This document shows positions 31,327 to 47,153 of a DNA stretch of 64,000 bases, one piece after another (positions within the stretch are counted from its first letter, which is position 1; the number at the start of each line of letters is the position of its first letter). Source of the stretch: Fusarium oxysporum f. sp. lycopersici 4287 (Eukaryota; Ascomycota; Sordariomycetes; Hypocreales; Nectriaceae); the NCBI RefSeq assembly GCF_000149955.1, contig NC_030993.1:3340743-3404742 (forward strand). The letters run 5' to 3'. The position numbers and the translations under genes were made by a program. The notes under the pieces were generated by a model. That model had not been told where the DNA came from, did no database searches, and was given only the letters and a program-made list of their open reading frames with translations.

Positions 31327-32013
31327 GATTCTTATACCAAACGATTCTTCAATTAAAGAGGGGTAGCTACACAATAAAAAGTAGAAACTGCAACTGGCAA
31401 GAACTGGCACCTCAACCAATGCGCAATCTTATGGCCTCGTTGCCCAATGACGAGCTCATGATGAGATCAGCACTTTCTCTTCTGCAGTAGGAGCTTCAGC
31501 CCATGACGAAAGAGAGCGGAGGAAGTGATCCGTGAATTGCGAGAGAAGGAAAGAAAGGGTATGACAAGCGAAACAACAATTGGAGGCTTTTACAATGTGA
31601 GGCTCTATCATGACGTCGACGTGGGGTCAAGATGATGAATTGATCAGTACTCATCGCGATCTTCATAAGCTTACAAAGAAAATGTTGTAGAAAACGTTGA
31701 TCAGCCAAGCCACAAATTACCCTATTTAGATACCAACGGGTGAATTGGCCTGTAAGGTTAAGAAATGGCTTCATAGCGTGTCATGACGTCCAAGTAGAGG
31801 CGAGAGGCTTAACACGGTGCCCCACTACAGCTTCAACGACATCAACACCATCACGATCCTCTTTGAGACATTGACAGTTCCAACAACACTCGATTGTTTC
31901 ACTCACAGTAATCCTACACTTGTATCCGATATCGTCTCATTACAGATCTCAACGGCGTTACCCAAACCAAACGCCATTCCATGCATTCCAAGTCTCCTTC
32001 ACCCGAGCATCAT
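31327..32013. other. Intergenic region, SDR promoter and IMH1 3' end
   Basis: 687 bp between the SDR start and the IMH1 stop, both on the minus strand. No gene is seen. Confidence 0.5.
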
Positions 32014-35000
32014 CTATTTAACCTCGATATGCTGCACTGCCTTCTGCCACTTTTGCTCGTCCGTCCTGTTACACTAGATGAGCCATTGTCCATCAGGGTT
32101 GTACGTAGTAAATACTTACTTGTCAAAGCGCAATAGCTTGCCCAGCACCGGCACAAGCTGAGCTCTTAGCTTGGTATCCTTCTGCTCCAAGAACTGCAGC
32201 AGAATTGTCTTGAGATAGACCGTATCTGGAGTTCCGCCAGCTGCCGGCGAGCCATTGCTTCCGCTTCGCACCGAATCGAACGAGCTGCGGCTTGAATTGG
32301 CCACGAGCTTGGTCTGTACTGACTTGAGGTCCTTGGATACCTTCTCGTATCGTTGCCGTGCCTCCTCCAACATTCGTCGTAACTCGGCTCGCTGCTTCTC
32401 AACATCACGAACTTGCTTCTCTGATGCATCGAGAGCTGTGCGTAGCTGTGATGCTGTTGTTCGGAGCTCATCCGCCTCAGCTTCAGCCTTCTCTTCCACT
32501 GATTCAAGCTCTTCTCGTCGTCGGCGCCATTCCTTCTCGCGCTGCTCAAGCTCATCTCTTTCATGTGTCAGAGTCTTGACCTCGCGCTCCAGATCCTTCA
32601 GCTTCAGCTTCAAGTCTTCCGTCTCGCGTGTCTTGCGTCGCGCAAGGGTGCTCGACTCGTCCTCGATTCGATCTCGCTCCTCAACAGCTGCCTCCATTCG
32701 CGCTCTCATCTCTCGCACCTTGTTGTCAGCACGCTCATCGACATCCGCCAACAATCGTCGCATTGTCTCGCCCTCACGGGTACGTTCCTGGAGTAGTCGC
32801 TGAACCTCAGCAAGCTCCTCCTCCAGCGACTCAGCCTGCGACTTGGACTCCTTCAATTGCACAGACATTTCCGCCGTCTGGTCTCGCATACTACTCAACA
32901 GACCCTGGGCGTTGCTGTACTGCTGCGTCTTGAACTCGGCCTCTTCTTGCGCTGCGGTCTTCTCCCGCTTCAATTTGTGCATCTGCTCTTCAAGTTCCTT
33001 CACCTTGGGTCGCAGCTTGCCGAGCTCCTCCTGTACTGTCTTGAGCTCTTGCTCTGTCTTCTCGGCCTTGGCACTAATCTCAACCTTCTCAGCTTCAGAT
33101 CGGCGAAGGTCTCGTCCAGATACCCGTTGAGCATCCTCAAGACGAAGTTTGGCGTTTGTCTCGGTTGCCAATTTCTCCTGTAGACCCTTAATCTCAGTCT
33201 CGCGATCCGACGCTAGCTTCTGAACACGCTCCACATCTCGCTTGAGATCCTTCTCTCGCTTTTCCATATCCTTGAGCTCCTTAGTCTTGGCTGCGAGTTC
33301 CTCCTTCGTAGTCTTTAGCGTAGCAGACTCCTGGCGCAGGCTCTTCAGCTCAGGCTGCGCCTTCTGTAGCACCTCACGTAGTTCTGTGAGGTCCTTGAAT
33401 CGGTTCTGGGCCAGTTGCTGAGCGGCACCCAGATCGGCTTGCAGGGTGGTCGTCTTCTCCTTGAGCTCGTCATATTCCGTCTTCAAAGAATCCATCTCGC
33501 TCTGCAGCTTGGTGCTGGCTTCGGCATCTGAAGCAGATGAGTCAATCTTCTTCTCAAGATCAGCAATCTGTGTCTTGAGTTCCAACTTCTCAGCCTCGAG
33601 TTCTTTAATCTTCTCCTTGGCCTCAACATGATCTTGACCAATTGTGAGCAGGTTCTCTTGGAGTGACTCAATCTCCTCGCGTAGATCCTCCTCAGTCTTG
33701 CGCCTCTTGCTCAGACGCTCAATCTGCGTATCCTTCTCAGTAACCTCCTCCTTCAGCTTGGCGATCTCAGCCTCAAGCTCAGCATTTCCTTCAGGCTCAG
33801 CGGGAGTTGCTGGCTCAGGAGTCTCTACAGCAGCCTCTATAGCTGGAGCAGCAGCACCACCGGCACCACCCTTGCCCTTCTTCTTTTTGTTCTTCTTCTT
33901 GTTTCCACCGCCCGTAGCCGTAGCAGGTTGTGAGGCCGCAGGCGCTGGAGTTGCAGCGGCAGTGGGTACAGCAGGAGCAGGCTTCGACTCCAATTTCTTG
34001 GTCAGATCGTCAATCTTGGTTTGGCTTTCGGACTTTTCCTTCTTCAGAAGTTCGATCTGGCTGTTGAGGTCATCGATCAGTTTCTTGGAGATGTTCTTTG
34101 CGTTTGAGGCCTTGGCCAACTCGGCGTCCAGTTCGCTCGCGCGCTTGTCTGATGAAGCAAGTGAAACCTCCAACTCATCAACCTTGGCTGTATGCGTGCT
34201 CTTGTCTTCTTCCAGCTGTTTGAGTTGCTTTTGTACCTCTTCCAATCGTTGGTTCAGAGACTCGATCTCCTTGTTGCGCTCATCAAGCTGGGTCTGCAGG
34301 GACTCCTTGGCGGCGGCAGCATCGCGAGACTCGCTGAGCTCCCGAGTCGCATTCTCCAGGTTCTCGACCAGGCCAGCGCTGTTCTCCTTAACGGTAGTAA
34401 GCTCCTTCTGAAGACTCTCGACCTCGGACTTGAGCTTCTCAATTTCCTCAGACTTTGACGTAAGGTCAGCCTGAAGCTGGGGAATCTCATCGTCGTAAGA
34501 GAAGAATTCCTCGCTTTTGTCCTTGGACTCAGTAACCTCAGATAGAGACTTTTGCGGCTTATGCTTGGGTGAGAACATTCCGATGACGGAGGAAACAGGA
34601 GACTTGGACTTTTCGGGGACCTCAGGGGGAGTGTCTTCGTGCTTATCGTCCTTATGAGCTTCAGATTCGTCGGTCTTTGGCTGAGTAGAGTCTCCTGACT
34701 TGAGTGCCGCAAGCTCTTCCTCCAATTTCTTGGCCTTTTCCTCGGTTTCGTTGTGCTTCTTCTGTAGCTCTTCCTTATCTGTCGAAACCTTCTTCAGCTC
34801 CTGCATCACCATGTCGCTTCGGAGGTTCAGTTGGTTGAGATACTCGACGAGAGCTTCGGGGTCGCCGATGGAAGTCAGGGGGGTGTTTTCTCGGAGGGCT
34901 TTCTCGAATGGTTCGATCGCTGTCGCTCGCCTATGTGCAACACGGTAAGATCGAAGTAATTCTTTGAACATGTGTTAGTTTCCTGCCCCTGGCGTGCGCA

Positions 35001-35571
35001 TTCGTAGACACGGCCTTACCGGGATACGTCGCCTCGAGCTTCTCCAGTTTGCGCAGCTTTTGGCGGATCTCAGGGCTCAACTCTTGAGACTTGGTCGCCT
35101 CTGGCCTGGCCGCTGAAGCGTCAGCTCCACCATCCTGATTCTTGCCCGAACTGGCATCATCCTTGGAATCATCTGCGTTCTTTTCATCCGATCCGTTGTT
35201 CTGAGCGTTGCCATTGTCGGTCTTCGAATCGTCGTTTGCAGCAGGAGGCATTGGGGTAGTAGCTCGGCTCGGCTCACTCTCGTCGTCGATCACAAAAGCG
35301 GCTTCGAACACGGCAGGATCCGGGTTCGGTGCGTCGCCAGCATCGGCAGCTTGTTTCCTAGCCTTTGCGCGCTGAGCTGGTGTGCCATCGCCCTTGCGCG
35401 ACGATGTTGAGCGGGTTCTCGAGGGGGACCTGGACTGCGCAGCTGTCTGTGAGCGGGCTTGTTCTTCGGCGATGGTCCGATCGATGGCGCTTTTGAACCG
35501 CTGGAACATGTCAGTCGTTGCACATACGAGGTGTAAGCAGATAATTATCACGGAGAACTAACTTGGAACAT
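32014..35571 (-). CDS. IMH1: GRIP-domain golgin Imh1
   Basis: Exons 35571..35563, 35500..35020, 34961..32120 and 32065..32014, giving 1127 residues. Known role: Imh1/golgin-245-type tethers bind Arl1-GTP at the trans-Golgi through the GRIP domain and capture vesicles by a long coiled coil. Seen: MFQRFKSAIDRTIAEEQARS at the start, an acidic Ser/Asp/Asn linker, about 800 residues of heptad coiled coil rich in Lys, Glu and Leu, a Pro/Ala plus KKKNKKKKGKG interruption near residue 515, and a C-terminal GRIP domain (DTVYLKTILLQFLEQKD, LVPVLGKLLRFDK). The last 52 bp exon adds TDEQKWQKAVQHIEVK and a stop, matching family tails; it is reached by a 54 bp intron (GTAAGT...ACAG). Exon 1 codes MFQ only; starting at 35509 would give the same protein. 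Confidence 0.9.
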
Positions 35572-36627
35572 GATGGCTCCCTTGGGTCAAAGACCAACGT
35601 CTTAAGATACCAAGGGACGCGCGTAATTTCAATATTAAATACGAATCTTTGGGGTAGGAAGATATAAAGAGACAAAAGAAAGTCTAGAATATCAATGTAA
35701 AGAGAATAGTAGGCTACTCAACAAAACGCCTTCATGACGATGCGAACGTTGGCAGTAGTTAAGCTGATGAAAGGAGTTGCAGGGTCTCAATGGACAGAGT
35801 TACAGCACTTGCTTCCGAGCCATGACCGATCCCGTCAAATTTCTGGGGTATGATTGTGGCGTTTAATGATTGTGGCTCAGCCGCTCAGGGGCCGCATTCC
35901 ACGTTTCCATGTCAGCAATAGCTTGATCCTTTGGCTTTGATGTCCTTGACAATTAGGGAGTTTTGAACTACCTATACAGGGAGAACATAAGATATTAAAA
36001 CGATAGGTAGTTAAATTTATTCCAGGTGGCTGACCCATTGTTGCAGGTCGAGAGCTGCACTCGCCTGTAACATCGCCTGTGACCTGTAACTTGTAATATG
36101 TTGGAGCTTAAGATACAGTAGTGATAAGTCACTCTACTGAACACTCGAGTCCAGGTTGGCTTCAACAATTGAATTTTTCAGTCAGATACTTATGTTTCGT
36201 TTTTCAAGCAAAGCCTACAATTCATTAGCTATAGCTGTCATCAAGTTCTCTCTGTTTGTTAAGCTCAATTGATCTTCAAGCTTCCAAATTTGGCATCAGT
36301 GGAGCCACTACAGGCCCCTACAGGCTACAGCTCCCTCCCTGCCCTGTCCGGCTTGGGCTCAAATCTGTTCTAGGCTGCTGCCCACATGCTCAAGCTCAGC
36401 TGAATGAGGTCACTCCTGGCGAGAAGCTACCGTCACAACTTCACCATTCCTTTACATCACATCTTTTGTCTATCCTTCACTTCTCCAACCTTTTCTTCGT
36501 ACCGCGACTTTTTTCTATTTCGCCCAAATCTTGGGCATACTCTCCCTTTCTATTCTCGTTTCATTCTGTTATCTTTCCTTTGTGTACTTCTATCCTCAAA
36601 TCTCCCCCCACTGTTACTTTGATCAAA
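35572..36627. promoter_or_regulatory. Divergent region IMH1/LNP1
   Basis: About 1.06 kb between opposing starts. A pyrimidine-rich leader (tttctattctcgtttcattc) precedes the LNP1 ATG. CAATTG occurs near 36167 and 36267. No gene is seen. Confidence 0.5.
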
Positions 36628-37858
36628 ATGGTGGCCTTTTGGCCCTGGGGGGTAAGTCGCCATCACTAGATGACTTCATTGCCAGAGCTAACATGACCTT
36701 CGTAGGGCGAATCCTCCTCGACTGCCTCCTTCGAGAAGACCCTCTCTACCCTGTCGACTAAAATCACTGACACTCAAGCGTCCCTCGACAAGGTCCGCGC
36801 AAGCTCTCGCCGCGCTCGCGTCATCTGGACACTCTACCTCAGTTTCGCCTATCTCGTCTATGCGATCGTTCTCTTACTTGTCGTCGGATATAACAATCTC
36901 GGCGCTTTCGAATGGGGCGGTCTTACCGGTGGCCCAGTGCTGTAAGTCCTCCCTTAATCCCTGAGCATGCGACTCAGGCTGACGATATCATGACAGCATC
37001 TACGTTACACGCACGACCCTGGCCGCATATTACAACTTTCGCATCGAGAGCCTGAGCGCTCGTCTCAAAGACCATCAGTCTGAGCGCGCGAAGACGATCC
37101 AGAAACTCAAGGATGCCACTAAATATGACTCTACCATGGAATTGATCGAGAAGTACGGCGGGGCTGATGGAAAGAGCAAGGGCAAGAAGAAGGATGGCGA
37201 ACAGAATGCCGACGATACGCCCAACAAGCAGCGACCTAATGGTCCTCCGCAGGGAGCTCCCGGACGAACGCGCATGCCCCCTCCTCCGACAGCCAACATC
37301 CAGCGCCCGCATAGCCCAATGCCAGCTCCAAACCCCATGGAACCAAGTGCTGAATTTGCTCCCAACGCTGAATTCACTGAACCTCCTCCTCCGCCTCCTA
37401 TCGTCCCTGGTACTCCTCAGCCTCCTCCGATGCCAACCGGATACGCCTCATACCAGACCGGACCCCCTGAATCTCACTGGTACGACCGTATCTTTGACGT
37501 TCTTCTCGGCGAGGATGAGACTGCGCCCAAGAATCGAATTGTTCTCATCTGCAAATCATGCCGACTTGTCAATGGCCAAGCTCCCCCTGGAACCAAGACG
37601 CTTTCCGAGGTCGGGCAATGGAGGTGCATGTCCTGCGGTGCTCTCAACGGAGAGATCGACGAGGGAAAGCGCATCATGAACGAGGTTCTCGATGCCGCCA
37701 AAGATGCTCCCACAGATGGCGAGAGCGCTCATGAAGACTTCGCTAGTGACAAGGGTGAGCCTCCCATGATCGAGGTGGGCAAGTCAGGGATCAAGGAGGA
37801 AGACGATGACGGTCCAGCCGCAAGCGTTAAGAAACGCCGAGGCAAGGGCAAGAAATGA
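36628..37858 (+). CDS. LNP1: Lunapark, ER three-way junction protein
   Basis: Exons 36628..36651, 36706..36941 and 36997..37858 (introns of 54 and 55 bp), 373 residues. Known role: Lnp1 sits at ER tubule junctions and balances the fusion GTPase Sey1/atlastin. Seen: a short N-terminus (MVAFWPWGG, which can be myristoylated only if Met2-type rules apply, so unclear), a coiled segment, a first membrane span at about 40-66 (VIWTLYLSFAYLVYAIVLLL), a second near 78-96, a coiled coil (RLKDHQSERAKTIQKLKD), a Pro-rich linker, and the lunapark zinc ribbon CKSCRLVNGQ...WRCMSCGALN with two CxxC knuckles. The tail is acidic then basic (KKRRGKGKK). Both introns use CTAAC- or CTGAC-like branch sites. Confidence 0.93.
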
Positions 37859-39289
37859 TCTGTATCTACTATGTAATTCTATACGAGCACCACGGTGTTG
37901 ACAAATACGGGAATGAGGTTTGGGTTTGGGTTTGTTTAATAATGCAAATACTTTGGAACTTGCTCACCCTGGACTAGTCTGTCAAGGAGAGCATTGGGTC
38001 ATGAATCTTTGGTCGCTACGTATATTTCTCGTTGAGGAAACCATAGGATATTCTAGTTTCCCGATACGCTCTCCTGTCCCCTGCGTAATATAATGTGACC
38101 AGAAAACCGACGTGGCATGAGATTTCATCATCAAGGAGTGCAGTACTCAGTAGGTGGAGGAGAGCAGACGCGCATCCAGTGAGAGTTGTTTTTACAAGGA
38201 GAGTCGTTTAGGAGTTGGCGTGAGAGGGACATTAAATCTTTAGACGAAGCATAATAGAAGAAGTATTAGAAGAAGAGGAGGCGCCACGACCATACAGAGC
38301 CGAGAGCTGTAGAGTGTTATAGTCGAAGACGACGAATACGATATATCCGAGTGGCAGTGTGTGTTGACTGAAGACTTATGACGTAATAAGGATGATTCAG
38401 GAGACGCTCTAGAAGACAAAGAAAAGCAGCGGCCAGNNNNNNNNNNNNNNNNNNNNNNNNNNNNNNNNNNNNNNNNNNNNNNNNNNNNNNNNNNNNNNNN
38501 NNNNNNNNNNNNNNNNNNNNNNNNNNNNNNNNNNNNCGCCATGAACTACAGGACCTTTGAAATCTTTGGACAACCGCTAGAAGGAAAGGTTTGGCTGTAT
38601 GAGGGCTGACGCCATGAAGGCCCTATTCCCTCAGTTGCCCATATCTTTCATCCCATCCCATCTCATCGCCCACTTGGGTTGTGTCATTCAAGATCCGTGA
38701 GACGATAACAACATAATCTATACTGCCATCACATGCTGCGAACAGCATACCATCTTCGCTACAGACGTCATAAACGTAACCTCTGCCATCCAACTCAAGC
38801 TCTCAACTCTCACCTCTCAACAAACCATCACGCCACAATCTCATATCATCGCTGTAAAACAAGTCAAGTCTATCATTTTCGGCTATACAGTCTTCTGACC
38901 AAAGTAGTTCCAACAAACGCTTCTGTTAAGTCTTCCATGTAATACTGTAAAGCCTAACCATGCGTAGCACCCCAAGATTCATCATGATCTAGACCAAAGA
39001 GCGCTAAGACATCGGACAAGTCGTTGAATCTTTTACCCCTTGCATGTGCTTTCCCCTTCGCCTACATACATCATCATAGTCGGCTCGCTTGATAAGATGC
39101 CGCTGTTCCAGGTCGTCAAGATGTACAAGTGTAATGTAGCACCGCAAGCCGTTCGTGTGGATCATCAAAAACAATAAAAAAAAGACCAGTCAATCCCACA
39201 TGCGTCAATCATGTGGGTTGCCGTGGGCTGTCGACTTGTGTTTCGCTTGTTTCTCTGTATTCGACATGCCCGAAGCGTCTATAATCACT
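37859..39289. other. Convergent intergenic region LNP1/SRPK with a 100 N gap
   Basis: 1.4 kb between the stop codons of LNP1 (+) and the SRPK kinase (-). It includes an N-gap of exactly 100 at 38437-38536, probably a gap of unknown size. No gene is apparent on either side of the gap. Confidence 0.5.
38437..38536. other. Assembly gap (100 N)
   Basis: Exactly 100 N, the usual placeholder for unknown gap length. Confidence 0.99.
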
Positions 39290-42902
<3,613 letters not shown>

Positions 42903-43061
42903 TTATACATACCCAGCTGGTTGGTTTGTACCCTCCATAGTAATTATCGGCTTCAAGTCCTTCTTGCGTTTCTTGGCCGCAAGACTGCTATTGTTGCTGT
43001 TGCTACCGTTGGTGTTGGCATTTGATGCCTTTTGGGCGTCGGGGGATTGTGTGCCGTTCAT
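42903..43061 (-). CDS. Candidate small protein (52 residues) with basic KKRKK motif
   Basis: An uninterrupted frame from ATG 43061 to TAA 42903. Seen: an Asn/Ser-rich first half (ASNANTNGSNSNNSS), then LAAKKRKKDLKPIITMEG and NQPAGYV. The mixture of a low-complexity start and a compact basic motif reads like a real N-terminus rather than noise, and KKRKK could be a nuclear signal. A GTATGT at the 3' end (GCTGG|GTATGT) may be a splice donor, so this could be the first exon of a longer gene; I could not find a matching second exon. It could also be an upstream frame in the leader of the kinase gene 2 kb downstream. Function unknown. Confidence 0.45.
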   Translation of the reverse strand: MNGTQSPDAQKASNANTNGSNSNNSSLAAKKRKKDLKPIITMEGTNQPAGYV

Positions 43062-45311
43062 TGTGGTGTATTCGTCAAATCTGCCTGTGCGCGACAGTGC
43101 AGGATCTGTATTCTAGGGACAAGTCGAGATGTATCTGGCGTCTGTGTCGCCAGGTCGTAAATGATCAGAGTCGTGAAATCGTCAATGGGTGTATCGTAAT
43201 GTCGGATGCGACAGCTTCTGGGTTCTTTTGGGCGTCGGTAAGAAATGATGTCGAGATGAAGTGGGGGAAGAGGGGCGCTTGTAAGTGCTCGCTCGATGGG
43301 CGTGGGGTTATTTTCTGTTCTTTTTCTTTCGCGGAGATGCTTTCTCAAGAATTATCAAAATCGCTCAGACAGTTGAAGATGCCGGACAGAGTCAGGAGAA
43401 GAATAGATCGGGGAGATGAGCACGGTAGGATAATTGCGGTCGTGGGGCGGCAGTGGCGTCAAGGTAGATCTTTTACAAGTCGAACCAAAAGATGTTGCGC
43501 AGGAATAACCTAGTGGCGGCGCAATCTGAGGTGACTGGGATCAATCAAGCACAGTGAGTGATTGTGCTTGGTGAATTGGTCCCAGTGTAAGCTAAAGCTA
43601 ATACGCTGTAATATGGATACTTGAACGTAATCTGGTTGTCCGAGTAATGACTTTGCGACGGCTTGTGTAGATGTTTTGATAGATACAAACTTGCTTGGAG
43701 AAGAAACGAGGAAGAAGGAAGAAGAATATAATCAGTCGGAGACGAGGAGGGGCAGCTAGAAGAAGCCAGCCCAGGGTCCGGGTTGATGAGGAAGGTTGGT
43801 GAGGTTCTTGCAGCCAACAGATTCTGCAATCATTTGTAAGGCCAGGTCAGGTCAGGTATCTACAAGTGCAAGTGCAGGCTAGTATCCTCAAATTTTGCGA
43901 TCTAATTTCTAGCGTAAAGAAAAGACACCGAAAGCGCATCCTCTTGTGTTACCACAAGCATATAGTGATAGGTTACATTCAGTTTGGATTTGAGAGATTC
44001 ATCTGAAAACACCAGATCCAGATGAACGAAAGACAAGACATGACTGAGACCTCAACCACGACGATACTCAAAGGCGGGCACTCTGCGAGATGCATCGATA
44101 CATGTGGATATCGTTCACCACGACCCTGAAGCAGCCTAACGTCTCACTGACAGGATTATGACGACGCACGAGAGGAAGCTTCTCGTTAGCATTGGATCCC
44201 ACAAGAGAAACTTGATCTCTGGTCTTGTAACCCCCTGTGCCTGAAATCGAAAGCTTGGGTTGAGACACACAGCTAGTGGCATTTGGAGAAGGTATCGGTT
44301 ATCAAAAAGATACGCGCTAAATCGGCACTCTCACTCGCAGATTTCGAGAGTCTGACGCCATTCCTCCAAAGTACCCCACGTCCGTGAGGTACTTGAACAA
44401 CATGAGCAGGGCTCTCCAGGTTGTTCTTCTGCAAGGATGCGGCGAGTTAACTATTAATTCAGAAGATATCAATACTCCGTTCAGCTTCATGTTGATATTA
44501 CTATATTACCGCTACAATGTCCCTTGTGTTGCTGACTTTTTCGCTATACCTACCCCAAATCGTATTCGCATTCATAAGGCATTGAATTTCAACTCCAGCC
44601 TCTCCAACCACCAAAATCTTTGGGCTTCAATGCCCGAATCTGACGTCACCGCTCCAGGGACTTACCAAGGAAGACTTCCCGAAAGCCCAGCCGTGAAACG
44701 CCATATTTCAAATACACCCAGTGAGAGAATAGACTTGTTCAACTTGAGTACTTTAAGACCGTACTCCGTTACACGGGGATCTGGGATGTTATGCTTTGAG
44801 TAAGGCCTGGCCGTAGTTCCACTTACATGAGCTAAACTCTAAGGTTGAAGCCATGTGGGCAACGCTTCTGCAAGTGATGACAGAGTCACAGAAGAGGTGC
44901 TCTCACAAGCATGAACCGAGGTTGCCACGAAGAATGCAAGATTTCAAGATTGAGTCAATCATCCCACCTTTCTAGCATTTGTTTAGCGACTGAACATCCC
45001 CAACACCACGTGGGAGCCAACCGTCCATGTCATCTGGTGTCTCAAGAGCACGGGACGACCACGTTTCACATCACAAGTATCAGAGTCACAAACAAGGATG
45101 ATATGGAAAAAGTAGTTCGCGTTAGCCCATCATGAGAGCTCCGATTTTGATGTGTTTAATAGCCTATTATGTGAACGCCGAGAACGCCAAACCCAGAACC
45201 CGCGTGCGTCAACCATCTTCTGTCTCAACTAATAGCTTGCAACCGTCATGCTCGCCTGAATATGGTACGTTCCAAGAAGCTCCGAAGAGAATCCAACCGT
45301 GAATTTTAGCC
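43062..45311. other. Gene-poor region between the small gene and IWS1
   Basis: 2.25 kb. On the minus strand a pyrimidine-rich segment (43690-43735) looks like a 5' leader of the small gene. No other gene recognised; a 139-codon frame at 44384-44803 (+) has no coding features. Confidence 0.45.
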
Positions 45312-46703
45312 TTAGTTAGCCCGCTTCTTGCTCTTCTGAGCCATCTTGCGGAAAGCCTCCATACCACCAGCACCAAGGGGACGATGGCTGGAGTTTTGCG
45401 AGCCCATGAAGGTGCTCTGGGGAGCAACAGTGTAGCTCGAAGGCAAGTTGACCATACGCGCCGAGTTGTTACCTCGCGATGGGGCCAGTAGACGTTCGCG
45501 CTCAGCATCCTTGGCGTTGACGGCAGGACGCTGGGAAAGACTGAATTGAGAGCTGGTCTTCTGGCGTTGTGCCATCTTGGCAGATCTGGCATCAAAGTTA
45601 GCACGTGTAAGAAACAAGCCGCAAGAGAATGCATACTCATAATCGTAGTCACGGGTCTCGATCTGGCGCTTCTTGTAATCGTCGGTTCGTTTCAGGATAG
45701 GTCGACTCCATTCTCCCAGGAGTCGTGTAGCAATTCTCTTGATACTGGGTTCGGGCTTCTTGCTACGAGTATAGAACACCACCACTCTTCCGATACCGCT
45801 GCTGAGGAGTGCCTCTTTCTCGATGTTCATCTTGGCGAGAGCGTTGAAAATGTCACGTTGAATGTTGTACGCTGGAAGAGAGCCGTCGTTTAGAGGCTCC
45901 AAGAAGAACTTAACGTGCTGCAAAAAGTTCGTATCGGGATCCAGAACGGCATGTTGGACGTTGTTTCGGTTCAAGATAGCGGTGACCTCGGGGAGAAGCT
46001 TCAGCTTGTGCAAAGCTGGTTGACCGGCCTCGCGAGCTTGGTTATCAGCCTGACAAGCCTGCTCCATCTGTACCTTGAGATCCGCTAGAAGGTCATCAAT
46101 CTCGTCCTCAAGATCCTGGGTAAAAAGGAATTAGTGGAAGAACTTGAGCATATGCAATTTGAAACCTACAATCTCATCCTTCTTCCTGCGCTTGAGACCG
46201 CTTGGCTTCTTGATTGCCGCATCTATCATTCGGTCGAGCTCTCGCTGCTTTCGCTCCGCCGGTGTCAAGTTCTCCTCCTTCTCTGGCTCTGGACTAGCAG
46301 GCTTAGAACGTTGACGTCGCTCTCCATCACCAGCAGCGCGTCTTGAACGTCGTGACTTTTTGCCCCCATCCTCTGCATCATCCATATCAACATCTTCATC
46401 TCGATCTCGGCGCTTCTTATCTCGGCGACCTTCGCGTGGCTTCTTCGGGGCCTCTCCATCTGCGCGCTTTCGCTTTGTAGCTTTCAATGTGCGAGCAACA
46501 TCTTCGTCAATGTCGACGGGGCGGTCCTCGATGTTGGCCGTTTCGGGGTCGTAATCCTCGAACTGATCCTCGTCTACCTCGGACAGCGCATCCGAGTCGC
46601 GATCAGAATCAGCGGCGGCGACAGCATCTTCATATTCTTGTTCTTGGCCGTCGTTGACAGGCTCATTGGCGTGCTCGCCAATTGGGGAATCCCTTTCCGA
46701 CAT
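45312..46703 (-). CDS. IWS1: Transcription elongation factor IWS1/SPN1
   Basis: Exons 46703..46170, 46115..45637 and 45585..45312, 428 residues. Known role: Iws1/Spn1 binds Spt6 and elongating RNA polymerase II and affects histone and mRNA processing in the nucleus. Seen: a long acidic, charged disordered N-terminus (DQFEDYDPETANIEDRPVDI, KKPREGRRDKKRRDRDEDVD), then LTPAERKQRELDRMIDAAIK and the TFIIS N-terminal-like helical domain (LKLLPEVTAILNRNNVQHAV, NALAKMNIEKEALLSSGIG, TRLLGEWSRPILKR), and the basic C-terminus (MEAFRKMAQKSKKRAN). The second intron (45636..45586, 51 bp, GTATGC...CCAG) is in frame without a stop. It shares a 450 bp divergent promoter with BRL1. Confidence 0.94.
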
Positions 46704-47153
46704 GGCGTCGCGTCGTCGATCGTGCGAGATCGCTCTGGGAGTTCTTTATCGCTTGTTGAAACTTGGTATTCACAGCGCTTCAGAGGCTTCGAGAGCTTGG
46801 TGCGTGAAATTTTGTTGGTTAAGACTCGTCGAAAGCTGTGAATATGGAAAGATTTAACAATTCGCAAACCTTCAACTTTCTTTGTCTGGCTAGAGCCGCC
46901 ACAGGTGCGAGGCGCGACCCCTGTTCGCTGACATAATCGTGCAGCTCCACCTAGAAACCTCAGGCAGGTGACCCGCACCCTTTGTTTACTTTGGCCTTTT
47001 TGGTTGCCACGGATGAATTGAAGAATACTTGATGGCTTGAATCTGGCAGCTGCTTTCAGTCACTACAGCTGTCCCAACGTCAACCACAACTTCTGCCCAT
47101 CTGGCGAACCTTATACCGTAAACATTCGGGCTATTCAGTAGCTATCATCGATT
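46704..47153. promoter_or_regulatory. Divergent promoter IWS1/BRL1
   Basis: 450 bp between the two ATGs. It must hold both promoters; no canonical TATA box is obvious. Confidence 0.55.

Noticed and set aside
33644..34411. 255-codon plus-strand open frame, rich in Ser and Phe
   Set aside because: It is antisense to the IMH1 coiled coil; Glu/Lys codons read backward give Ser/Phe/Leu. The sense frame has clear family features.
36256..36627. Open frame continuous with the LNP1 first exon
   Set aside because: No ATG in frame before 36628; sequence is a pyrimidine-rich leader.
44384..44803. 139-codon plus-strand frame
   Set aside because: Composition like non-coding DNA; no recognisable motif or splice structure.
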